64,000 nt of DNA from Galaxea fascicularis (taxonomy: Eukaryota > Cnidaria > Anthozoa > Scleractinia > Euphylliidae), in NCBI GenBank assembly GCA_948470475.1, contig OX419335.1, positions 36,721,797 through 36,785,796 on the forward strand. Direction: 5' to 3'. The position numbers and the translations under genes were made by a program. The notes under the pieces are model-generated. The model was given only the letters and a program-made list of their open reading frames with translations, was not told the DNA's origin and did no database searches. Positions 32,906-44,900 of this stretch are shown here, piece after piece. Position 1 is the first letter of the stretch; the number at the start of each line of letters is the position of its first letter.

Positions 32906-35900
32906 TTACTCATCAGACAACAGAGCGAACGGGTTGCTGCAGACGACGTCAGTTTCCTCGCCCTCCCGCTCATCATCTCCATCACTACTAGGTCTCTCAT
33001 CTCTCTTGCTCCTGTCCGGGGGGACAAGCAAATGCGTCACCAACTCATCTCCTTCGTTTTCCTGTACTCGCAACCGTCTACTTTCTGAATGTATTTCTTG
33101 TAGAAGAGAAATTTCTTTTGTTTCGGGATGCCGCAGCCAATCGGCTGTTGATCAGAAAAGCAGACGAAAAATAAAATCAGTCGGATTTATCAACATATAC
33201 TCTCGTGTTTTTCAGTCTAGGTCCTATTCCTCCCTCTCGACGAGTAAGCATCAAAGAGCCTGAGGAGTAGGATGCGACTCATTTGTTAGCACGGTCGTGT
33301 CATCTGTCGACTGGTGCATGCGCGACCTTGGTCGCAAAGTGAAAAGATTATTGCAGTCTTAATTTTCCTCATGATGTCAAAAAAGCTGACAAGGAGATCA
33401 AAGAGTTATCCGGTTGTGGAGGATTACCTCTTATGCAACAACCCAACCTCGTTCCCGTACCCCAAAGCGAAGGGAAAGGTCCTGGGAACGAGGTTGGCAA
33501 CAACCCGCGTAAGGTAGTCTCCTTCGTAGCCGTTTAAAAACGTTCAGCGGCTCTCTGTTGAAGCTTTGACACTCAATTTGTTTGCGACAAAAGAAGGAAA
33601 AAAACGAGGAAAGTCACGGTCAAGATCGAACACAGATAACAAACAGCAGGGTTAGTGGGCCACATGCACTACAGTGAAGCCGTGGTGGCCACTAGCCTGC
33701 GAGCAAGCTCTCGGGGGGTTGGGGCGAAGGAAGGGAGAGGAAAGGAGGGAGAGCTTGCAGCGATGTCTCACAAACTTCCATGCCGCCCCAAATGCTCCCC
33801 GCGGTTCCACGCTGTCCGAGCTGTCATAATTTGGCCAATCAGCGCAAACCGGAAACGAGCGCTAATGTAAACAAACACGTGAAAGATATTTTTTCGCGGA
33901 AACTTGCCTGCTAGCGTAGGATGGCCGCAAGTATGGCAAATACTCCAAAGAAGATCTGTTCAGGAAGAAACCCGAAAGCAGAAGATCCAAACGATTTTTG
34001 TAGATGTTGTAAAGGTTCGTTAAAAGTGCGGTACGGAGATTCGTGGAAGTGGACTTCGTCGGAAAATCTGTTCCTTCCGTCGAAGAAGAAAGGACTCGAG
34101 GGCACTATTTTAGCAGATGTGCTTGAACAAAAGACGGGAATAGTCGCTGAGAAAATCTCTAGTCTTTCAGCTCGACTCTGCCTAATTTGTGCGACAAAAA
34201 TCAGAAAAACCAGCGAAGGATTTCACTTCATTGTAAGCACACTGAACGTAGTTAATCCCAAGTTTTTTCAGCTCAGGGACCCGGAGGTCGAGGTCACAAA
34301 TGTCGTGCCACGGGCGAAGCGAGCCTTGCCGACTTCTGTGTCAACTCCAGAAAGAAGCCCTGGACAGAAAAAAATGCAAAAAACTCGACAAAGTCCGGCC
34401 AGAGAGAAAAGAAACAGTGCAAGGAAGTCGTTAGGATCTCAGTTTTGCAGCTGATTAACCGAGAACGAAGACGCAATTCTCAATATCGACGACATGATTT
34501 CATCGGAGCAGTCAACCCGAATTAAAGTTGTGGTGTTGTGGCCGAATGGCCGCACAGACGTGAGAGTGCCAGATCGAAAGGAGAACATTAATCTCCTAAA
34601 AAACGTTGCTTTTAAGAACTGGCAGGCCGTTGCTAACGCCGTATTGCAGCACTCGGAATTGAGGCAAGATATTTTGAAAGCTTTGTGGCGTAGGCTGAAC
34701 GCCGAGTTTAAGGAATATTGTTCCTCCGATTCCGTGTTGAAACATCGAACCCCCGAAGAACTGATTGCTTTCTCGAACAGTTCAGTTGTCGAGGAGGTAT
34801 CTACGAAATGTCCGTTTTGGAGCTCATGCATCAGTGGAGCGTGTGGAGTGGAAATGAAGGAGAGTCGTAATGTAAATAATGCCATCGCCCTTGCCACTTC
34901 TGTTTTAGCGCGGGTTCGAAACCAGTCAATGTCGGCTTTGGCATACCGAGTTTCTAGTATTTTGTTTCATAGCGGAGTTTCCAGTCAAGATCTCATTAGA
35001 CTCAACAGAATGGGTATCTGCATGTCACCTCAGATGATTTTGTCTCTTCAGCGCGATTTAGGTAAAAACTTTGACGCAAAAATTATTTCATTCAAAAAGG
35101 CTATGGAAAAAACACCAACGGAAACTCGAAGAATGATGACGTCATCGCAAAATTAAATCTCCACCAATCAGCATTTTCCGTAGACTTTTTCTACGGAGAC
35201 ATTCAAATTTATGAGACATCGCTGCAAGCTCTCGTTCCTTTCCCTCCCCCACCCCCTCCCCCCTCCCCCAAACCCCAAGCCCAAGCCCGAGAGCTTGCTC
35301 GCAGGCTAGGTGGCCACTGAAGAGGTTGGCTCGAGCTGTTGGTTCTACCATCGCTTTGTTTGGCTTCTTATACAAGGAACTTTACTTCGAGATACACAAC
35401 TTAGTTTATCACTGAATCTCAGATAAACTAAGGAGAATTACAAAAAAAAAAGAAACAACTGACCTCTGCTGGCGATAAAACTCGGTGGATAAACACACAT
35501 CACAATCTTGCCATCTACAGCCAATCTCAAGAGACTGTTAGCTAAAACAAGAATAAGTCAGATTAGCTATAGTCACCACACCACACTGACTCATTCAATA
35601 CCACCATGGCCATCAGGATCAAGCACTTGATTCTTTTAACGAACATTTAATCAAGTACAAGCGTTATCAAATTACATTTGAAACAAAATTAATCTTGGCA
35701 GAGAATGGTGAAGCACCTTCTCAGTTTGTATTCCTCTTTTGCGTGAGCAAGTTGCAAGACTGCAGGGCAGTGGTTAAATGTGCGGTATGTGCATACTATG
35801 CCATGCTAGCACAGGCAGCCTAAGCGTACTGTTTGTGTAATCGTGTTTGAAGGTCAGTACTAAAAATTTCTAATATGTATTTCGAAGTAACAAAAGCAAA

Positions 35901-38900
35901 TCTCTCTTAAATATACGAAGTCTATGCTTTTGTCTATCTGTAATAAATCGCCTTTTTGTCGACTAAAGTTAATATTCCTTGCATTATTAGGCGCAAATGC
36001 TTGAAATTCTAGCCACGAATGAGAAAATTGCTCTAAATAATGCAAGGAATATTAACTTAAGTTGAGCAAAAGGCGATTTATTACAGATAGACTAAAGAAT
36101 GGACTTCATATATTTGAGAGAGATTTACTTTTATTTCTTCATTATACATATTAGAAATTTTAGTAGTGACCTTCAAACCCTGATTACAGACACAGTACGC
36201 TTGGGCTGCCTGTGATGCTACTAAGCAATGTATTTTGTTATTACAAATAGAATATATTATATTGTTTTTCCGGCCCAGGCAGAATATTCTTATTTTTCTG
36301 CCGACTTTAGGCTGAAAATATTCTTAGATTACAGCGTATGACATTTCCGTTATAGAATATTGGGGTATCAATTACAATAGTTTGGTGTCTAGATCTGTAA
36401 AGGCCTGATGTTCCGGAATTGTGCTGTCCAATCAGAGGTGACAATGAACAAAAAGTTAGATTGCCTGACAGGAAAAGACCATTATCGAAGAATTCTGACC
36501 TAACATGTCACGAAGGCTTCCGTGAGATTGGCAACTTACCTCCCCTATAAACATCGGTTCGTCCCGCCTTAGCTGTCTGGAAACCTCGCTTGTGGGCCCA
36601 AGCTGAAAAGGAAACCATGAAGATAATTATAAGAGCGAAAGTGAGTTGAAGTGGAGGCAACAACATAGCGCTTTCGTTTTGGCCTGTTAGTACCGTTACC
36701 CTGTTCTGTACTACAGTCAACGCGATTCACGCATGAACGCTCGGCAACGTAAGGTTCCAATATTCACGTGAATGGTTCTTGAATGAATTTGATTGACATG
36801 CCTTCGCCACGAGATTGAAAGATAAGGATCACGTTTCAAATAATCGAATCATTCAGTTGAAGATTTCGCGCTCAAACGATTGAAAATGGCGGAAATTCTT
36901 ATAAAGATAAAGATTGAGGGCAACAGCAACGCTCTTGCGTTTGTTGAGCGAACACAACCTTATCTAAGCAAAACGCTTAAAGAAATAAGACAGGACATCG
37001 TTTCCGAAGTAGGAGAATTGTTGCCTCAAAATTTTAAGTTTGTTCGAACGGGAATTCCAGAGAGCGCTATCCAAGAAGAAAAACTGCATCTTCAAAAGTG
37101 CATAGGAGAGGAAGACAGCGGCAAAGTATTTAGTTTGTCAACTCAAGTACACAATAGCTTGGAAAAGAAGGATTCTCGGGAAATTTCTAGACATCCTGGG
37201 TTTTAATACATGAAACTACGAACGAACGAGCGCATATTTTAAAAACGCAACGCGGCGGTGACACAGTCGCTCATTTGTTCCTGCGCGAAAACAACGGGAC
37301 TCCGCCGAAAAATAATTTGAAAATAGTTTTCATCTGTAATAACTGCAGATTTCTTATTTTCAATTTTACCACGAGTTTTTTACTACTTTTAATTTGATTT
37401 ATAATTGTGCAACTGAAGGTTCGAAGAATCATTTCATAATTGAAAAATCAAATCGGTGAATGAAATATTTTATGAATGTTTGACGTTGTGCGTTCATGCG
37501 TGAAGCGCGTTGACTGTAACACAATCCTAAATTATTAACGCTCGGCGGGTTTGACTCAAACTATTAAGCGATTTGATGAAAGTTTACGTCTTCGCATTAT
37601 TGTGAATAAATAATTGCTCGAGAACTAAAGAAACAACAACAAATCGGCGTCTGTTGTCACTTTTCCTTGGGTCCTGATGTCAGTTTCTTCACTTCTCACC
37701 GTCACACACATCCCAGGGGGACCAAGGGCGGTCTTCGTCACCCACTCCTCCCTCCCCATTTGAGTCGTCTCTATCTAAGGGGTGGACCAATTGCAACAGT
37801 TTAACCAGGGGTACTCTGGCGGCTAAATATCCCACAGCGCTGTAGGGTTCCTGCACTTGAGAGATGGGATACATTCCAGACAGGATCTAAAGACAAAGTA
37901 AACAAACGAAAAATCTTCAAGCTAAACATCGCTAAGGGGTCTGACGGGTTCCAGCCTCTACTTTGGAGGGAGCTTTGTTACGTAAGTTATCAGTAGTGAA
38001 GGGAGTTTTCAAAAACATGAAATTCGCCATCCTTTCTCACTTCTTTTCTCCTCGTTGCAGCAATGTTATACCTCAACAGTTATCGGCACTGATCCGATTT
38101 CCCTTGATATTGTAATTTCTTGACAGATACTTAACCCATGGGGATAAATCAATAGAGTCTGTTGTTGATCAGAGAAATTCTTCCAACACGTTCCACAAAA
38201 GACCTATGAGGAGAGCAGTAAGGAGAAAATGCAAACCGATATTGGGGCATAAATGGTTCACGGCTTCGTTTCCAGGATGTAGGTGTCTTTGAGCGGTTTT
38301 CAGTTGTATGTCGAAAGCAATTATCGTTTACTTCGGTTTCGTTTTACTTCACTCTGTGATTGGCTGGGAAAACTTGCATATTTTTTTCAACCAATCCGAA
38401 GCAAACTTGCTCGAGAGCATTTTCCGCCCGTTGGCGCCGTAATTTCTTCAAATTCTGATTGGCTCATTGTGGTTTTTGTGTCTGCTGTGATTGGCCAGAG
38501 CAATTATCCTTACAACGCTTAATTAAAATTACTTCATGATAACGGAATCGCAATAAACTGAATACCTGGAGCTGTTTACCGACAACAGAAGGAAATACAA
38601 GCCCTGGACAGTCACACAGTCTGACATTTGGTGTTAGAAATATGGTCTGGAAGTGTTTGGTGTGACCTGGAGTACGAGATGTGCTCACCACCTGAAGAAA
38701 AGACAGAAGAAAACACAAAGTTGCTGGACTGAAATCGAAAGTTACCTGCACAGAAACCGAATAAATAGGCCATATTCGTATTCTCGGTATTGAACTGGGT
38801 CTAGCATGAAGTGGAGGCTCTTGCGGGGGAATCTTTTCATATGTAAATGTATTCCCCCGGAAGAGCCTCCACTTCATGCTAGATCCAGTTCATTACCGAG

Positions 38901-41900
38901 AATACGAATATGGCCTATTAACCTAGCTTTCGAGTTTTGGACGCAGCCACGGCGCAACTTCGTTCCCGGGACCTTTCCCTTCCCTTTGGGAAAGGTGCTG
39001 GAAACGAGGTTGAGCCAAGGCGGCTTCATTTTCTGAACAAGAATTCAGTTGTCACATAACCTACAATGGTAAAGGTGACGTGACAACATATCCCTGTATA
39101 AGACTGCAAAAATATCTGACACTTGCCATGATTTCCCAACTGGCCTAAGTCACAAACTGAGGTCTTAAAATTTTCACTTTAACTACTGACAAAGGACTGG
39201 AAAGACTCTGCGTTCGAGATTCAGCACGCAAGAAAGGGACCACTTCAACCTCGTTCCCAGGGCCTTTTCCCTGGCTTGGGGGCGGGTCGGGAAAAGACCC
39301 TGGCATCGGCTGGTCACGTGTCCATCTTACACCCTGAAATCCTGGGTGTAATAAATTAGCGAGTTAGCATAATCAAAAGTGCCAAAGTCACGATGGCGGA
39401 GAAACTGTCTGCGCTATTTGACTTGGATCTGCTTTTAATCGTTGTAACTTTCCGCCGTTTTGTTTAAAGCCACAAAATGTTTTGAATATTTACTGAAAGG
39501 CAAAGATACTGTTGCCGTTCTAACGACTAGCTTTATGGAGTTTTAAATAGAGTTGAGCCGTTAAACCGTGCTGCGGAAAATTTTTAGAGGTCGTCGTAGG
39601 TCTAAGTGATTTCCGCTGTTATCTGCATGTCGCTTCGTTGAGTTTGACACCTCTGTAATTTGCCGTGTGTAAATGCATTGTTTAGGCTCATTTCTGTTGC
39701 AAGACATGCTTTTTAAGTTTCCAAGTATTTGTTTGTTTGAGGGAAAAATATGACGCTTTAGTGAGTATATCGTGAACATTTTGCTTACTTGCATTCTATG
39801 TTGTAACGCCGGCCCGACTGTAATTAGAACTGTTTAGAAGTAAAGTACGGTGCAGTTTCTTGTCACGGATATCATATTTGCCCTCGTGTAGCTTTACTTT
39901 GATAAAGACCCTTGTCTAGAGAAATTTTTATGTTTCTTGCAGCTATCTGATCGAGCTTATGTTTCTGGAGCACGAAGTATAGGTTTATTCCTCCTTTGAT
40001 CGTTCTGGCGCCACAGGATTCAAATGTATACGCGCAAGTCTGTTGACTGCGTTTTGCGTCTTGTATATGTCATTGTTCGGCCTACTTCAAAAGATTTACC
40101 ATAGCACGGTCTAACGCCTCAACTCTACTTAAAACTAATTTTCCTTAGAACACATCATGAACTGCCCTTCATAAACACGAGTGAAGCGAAAAAAGGTCGA
40201 GTGACCGAACAGAAAACGGCAAATGTATACATGTCACGAACCGTAGAGGTCGTGTACGCTAGTTAACCCCATTTCACACAATATTATTGTCCGCCTTGAC
40301 AGGAACGAAATCCGGTAGAAGCTGAAACAGCAGAGATTTGCCAAAGCCAGTCGGAAGAACGGCAACAATATCTTTGTCTTTCAGTAGATATTCAAAACAT
40401 TTCACTTGAAGTGGCTTTAAACAAAACGGCGGAAAGTTACAACGATTAAAAGTAGATCCAAGTCAAATAGCGCAGACAGTTTCTCCGCCATCGTGACTTT
40501 GGCACTTTTGATTATGCTAACTCGCTAATTTATTACACCCAGGATTTCAGGGTGTAAGATGGACACGTGACCAGCAGATGCCAGGGTCTTTTCCCGACCC
40601 GCCCCCAAGCCAGGGAAAAGGCCCTGGGAACGAGGTTGGGACCACTTACGTAACGCAAACATAGCACCAGATTCTTGAAAGATTGTAAAGAGAGGTTTTT
40701 AACAATGTGATGCACTGTGACTAGATCGCTCAGCTGGTACTAGTGGGCCTCACTTGCTCAATACACATATCTATACGATTCTGAGTTTTTCCTAATAACT
40801 GCTTCTCATTGCACTGCGAGAAGTCGAAATTGTTTCTTAAGAACACATGCGCAAACGGACGGTAAAACTATGCAAATTGAGGGAAGAACGAGGAGGGATT
40901 GGGAAATTTCTCCGCGCTCGCCTCCCACGGAGTCGTTTGTGGAGAAGTCGTAGTTCACCTCCTCCGTAGGCTCGATTTCCGCCGCTCTCTCGTGTCTGGT
41001 GGGGGAGGAGCGCGGGCTCCTTTCCCGGACAACGGCTGGTAATCGAGCCTACCTCCTCCGGTGAAATACGACTCCTCTATGAACGACTGGCATCTAGCAT
41101 CTCGCTGGATGGAGACAGTCTTGTCAGTCATAAGTCCTACTAGTTAGGTATTCATATTCTAGTTCTTGTGATTATGGCTGCAACAAAGTAAAGTATGAAA
41201 AGACAAAATGTATTGTAAAACGTGTACAAACCTTGTGTCCCACCAGGCCGTTTAGAACAGACGATTTTCCAACATTCGGGTGACCTACAACGAAAGAGTG
41301 CCGAATTTTATTGCCAAATGTTTATTTCAGGCGTTTAAACTAGCGGTGTGTGCTAAGACAGACATTGGCCGTATTTTTCTAGAGACAGATAATCCGTCTG
41401 GCACGAGCTTGAGTAGTGATATAGTTGGGGGTACCGAGACAGGATTCAGATGTCAACAGAAATCCCAAGACAGAAATTCCAAGGTCAAATCTCAAGGTCA
41501 GAATTTCTCCAACTGTATTCGGCTACTTAAATTTAGCTACCGAGATTTAGGTAGTCAGGTTCAGTATAAATCCACGATCTGACATATAGGATTTTAATTC
41601 TATATCTGGCAGCCAATATAAAAAAGAAAGAGTCATTTGGTATAAACAGTCACTTGGAAATATTTGGAAAGAATACATAAGAATCAAGTCACTGAGCCCA
41701 GCGGCTTATTGGAAAGAATCGCTACTGCGTGACATTCTCGGAAAAAGTTAACACAAGGTTACAAGACAGTCATATGATTTTTTGAAACCAATCAATTTCT
41801 TACACTTCAGGTCGTTGTTACTATTTTTCTCCCGAGTAAGAAACAATTTTCACCCCGTTCTCACCAACATGGACAAGGAAAGGTTTACACATTTCAGAGC

Positions 41901-44900
41901 TGAATTTGTACACTTCGTTGAATTGATAAAGAAAGGAAATGATATTGATGTAGTTCTCGCCGATTTCCTTCGAGGGTATCCGGAATTGACGGCTGAATTT
42001 GAATTACCTGATTTGGTGAAAGTTTCTGTGCCTGACATTGTGATAGAAGAGGGATCTACGATTGAAGAAGAATCTCCTACGGTAAAGAAACGTAATCGAA
42101 GACAAAAAAATATGGAAGACATAAAGAGAAGATTGATGGAGAGTGTTAAAGAACAAAAACCTTGGAAAGATTATACTGACACAGAACTAAACATAGACAA
42201 CGAAGAGTCATGTCTAAAAGCACTGAAAACACTTGACGAAGCAGAAGCTGATGCGAGAAAAAGAATAATTTACTTATCATGTTTGAAGGGACAAGTTTTC
42301 CAGAGGCTTAGAGAGATCAGTGGCAAGAATGTCTCAACTGTTAAAGCTCACCGATTATTGACAAGCGCACGCTTATTTTTTAATTAAACTTTACACGTTA
42401 GCACTAGAATATAATAAATTAATGTATTCAAACTTACCAATTCGCTTCTTTAGTATAAACTGGCAAGAAATTGTTAGTATCTGTAAAAGTAATGAAATAT
42501 ATTTTAAATGAATCTTTCGTTGTAATGCCCGTACACGTAACTTGTCACGCCATTATCGTGAATATATCTTTTGTCGTCAAACCAACTGAGTGATACCTTG
42601 TTTAGTTCATAGCTTGCTAAATGATGGTCTTCAGATCTAATAGTTTCCATTTTATGATAAATCTTTTATTATAAAATAACGTATCTTTATAATTTTCATG
42701 TTTTATATCTTTTTTAATCATTACAACCCTCTTAATACCCTTTGCTGTTTTTTCATTGTTTTGGTTATCCTTCATATAGCTATACATTTTACTTCTCAAT
42801 CCTATAAATTCAGTGATTGAGATTCCAGCAGCTTCATCCTTCATTTTACCCATCACTTTTTTGCGTTCAGAAAAATGACATGGATGATCCTGTGGGTAAT
42901 CACTGTTATCAAATTTATCTTTATCGTTAAGTAAGTCTTTGTATACATCTTTAGCTGTGATTTCATAACATAGAGAATCTGTATATGCAAATCGAAAAAA
43001 CTGTATCCGTTCAGAGGAATGATAACATTAACGTCTGATGGTGCATCTCCAGCCGCATTTTGACGAGTTAATAGCCTCCGTGATTCGTAACCAGTGTTAT
43101 TATTGGCTGTAGTAGCATTTGTGTCTAAATGCCAAAGACTATTTTTAGCCACACTTCTTGAAAAATCATCCGAGTATTCCAAAAGATTCTTAACAAAAGT
43201 GACATTATGCAGATTGTCTGTATTATATACAATTTCACCAGCTGATTTAATCATCAAATGCCTGATTTGACTATGCGGTCCGTTGATTACTGTTATTCGA
43301 TCAGCATCATAATGAGTTCCATCAGCTGATTTTTGGAGTTGAAACTGAACTTTAATCTGATGTTGATTATTCTGAGGTATTCTGAAGACATCATCTAATT
43401 GATAACGTACTAGTTCATTTCGTTGTAATAATTCGTTTGATTTAAACGCCATTTATATAATTAGATTATATTATTTTCTTCCTGATCCTGAAATTAGACG
43501 ATTGATAATATCATGAGTTGATTTTTCAGGTATGGTTTGTATAGGTTGCTTTTTTGTATATGCTAATTTTCTTTGTTTTCCAAATTTGTTCTCCAATTTC
43601 TTTAAAATAAAATCACCACTTTTTTCACCAAGTTTTGTTCCTAGTCGTTCTGATCTGCTCTTGATTGCTTTTGTTGCCAACGGCTTGAAAATACTTTTTA
43701 ATAGTTTGGTTATTGTTTGCAGAATACCGCTTGCTTCAAATATGTTATCAACAATTATGCCATTTTCTTTATGCTTGTAAATGAGCCTTCCTAGTGATGG
43801 ATGGTATATTCTTGTGAATTCATATGGTTTCATTTATATTATTTGGTTATATTATTTGATTATTAATTTTCAGAATAAGAGAAAATGCTGTATCAGCATT
43901 GTTGAAATTAACAGTTCTTCGTTTGCCGTCTGTGACAAAGATTCTGATACTACTGATTGTGTTTCTGTTAACAGGATTGTAAGTTATCCTTCTTGGTTCT
44001 TTAGTGAAACTATAAGATTGCCTCAATTAATGCGGATCTGTCAAAATTTGACATATTCACCCTAAAAACGTGACAGTTTGTCTGGACAAAGTTGAATGTT
44101 TTGAGTGTGTAACAATGCGTAAAAATGTTCGCGCTTCACACTAGCTCGAAAATGGTAGTATGTCAGATCATAGATTTTTACTGAACCTGACTATACCTAA
44201 ATCTCAGTAGCTAAATTTAAGTAGCCGAATACAGTTGGAGAAATTCTGACCTTAGATTTGACCTTGGAATTTCTGTCTTTGGATTTCTGTTGACAAAATC
44301 TGAATCCTGTCTCGGTACCCTCAACTATATCACTACTAGTTTGGGCAAAGAATGGTAGCTTGTCTGACAATCCGTCTGTGTATAAACACAGGCAACCAGA
44401 CGGATCATCCGTCGTGATGAGTTATCGCGATAGTCCGTCTTGTGAGACGAATCATCGTGGATAACTCATCAAGACGAATGGTCCGTCTGCTTGCCCGTAT
44501 TTACATATCGACGGATTATCAGATGAGCAACCGTTCTTTGCCCAAGCTCGTCCCAGACGGATGATCCGTCTCTAGTATAAATACGGCCATTGGTTTACAA
44601 GCCATTGGATTGTTTTTAGAATTTCTCACCTACGAGGCTCAGTGTCAGAATGTCCTCGTTTTGTTCAACATCTTCAAAGCCACCGCCTTCCTCTTCTGCA
44701 AATGACAAAGAGCAATGCACCTGGTAACGACACCAAGTTTTTCTGTAGTGTTTTTCAACATTCCTATCATCGCCAGCGTCAATCACCCTCAACGATCGGC
44801 AGGAAAATTCCTTCGAAATTCAAATTCTGCTGATAACAGGAAAAACTACACTACCTGCGTTGTTTCTTTAGTTTTTATCTCATGAAAATTGATCTAAACG

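Larger units (their letters stand above)
41412..44337. mobile_element. Internally deleted Polinton/Maverick-type element
   Basis: 2,926 bp. The terminal inverted repeats of about 180 bp begin AGTAGTGATATAGTTG and end CAACTATATCACTACT; the two arms are clearly alignable with a few indels. The flanks AGCTTG (41406-41411) and AGTTTG (44338-44343) form a 6-bp target duplication with one mismatch; 6-bp duplications and AG-starting ends are Polinton hallmarks. Inside are a plus-strand ORF, a basic-protein ORF, a capsid-like fragment and a DNA polymerase B C-terminal fragment. Integrase, ATPase, protease and most of the polymerase are missing, so it is non-autonomous. The interior is more AT-rich than GNL1 exons. 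Confidence 0.82.
41365..44590. mobile_element. Palindromic MITE split by the Polinton-type insertion
   Basis: The left end GGCCGTATTTTTCTAGAGACAGATAATCCGTCTGGCACGAGCTTG stops at 41411; the rest, 44338-44590, carries on with TTGGGCAAAGAATGG and ends CGTCCCAGACGGATGATCCGTCTCTAGTATAAATACGGCC. The right part is itself palindromic (44343-44540, repeats of GACGGATNATCCGTC). Without the insertion it would be an element of about 300 bp. Confidence 0.7.

Noticed and set aside
32806..33263. Several open frames on both strands (73-138 codons)
   Set aside because: They overlap the last GNL1 exon in other frames; only the minus frame ending NPFALLSDE joins the preceding exon in phase.
44343..44540. Operator-like array of GACGGATNATCCGTC palindromes
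   Set aside because: Explained better as the inner arms of the MITE split by the Polinton-type element.
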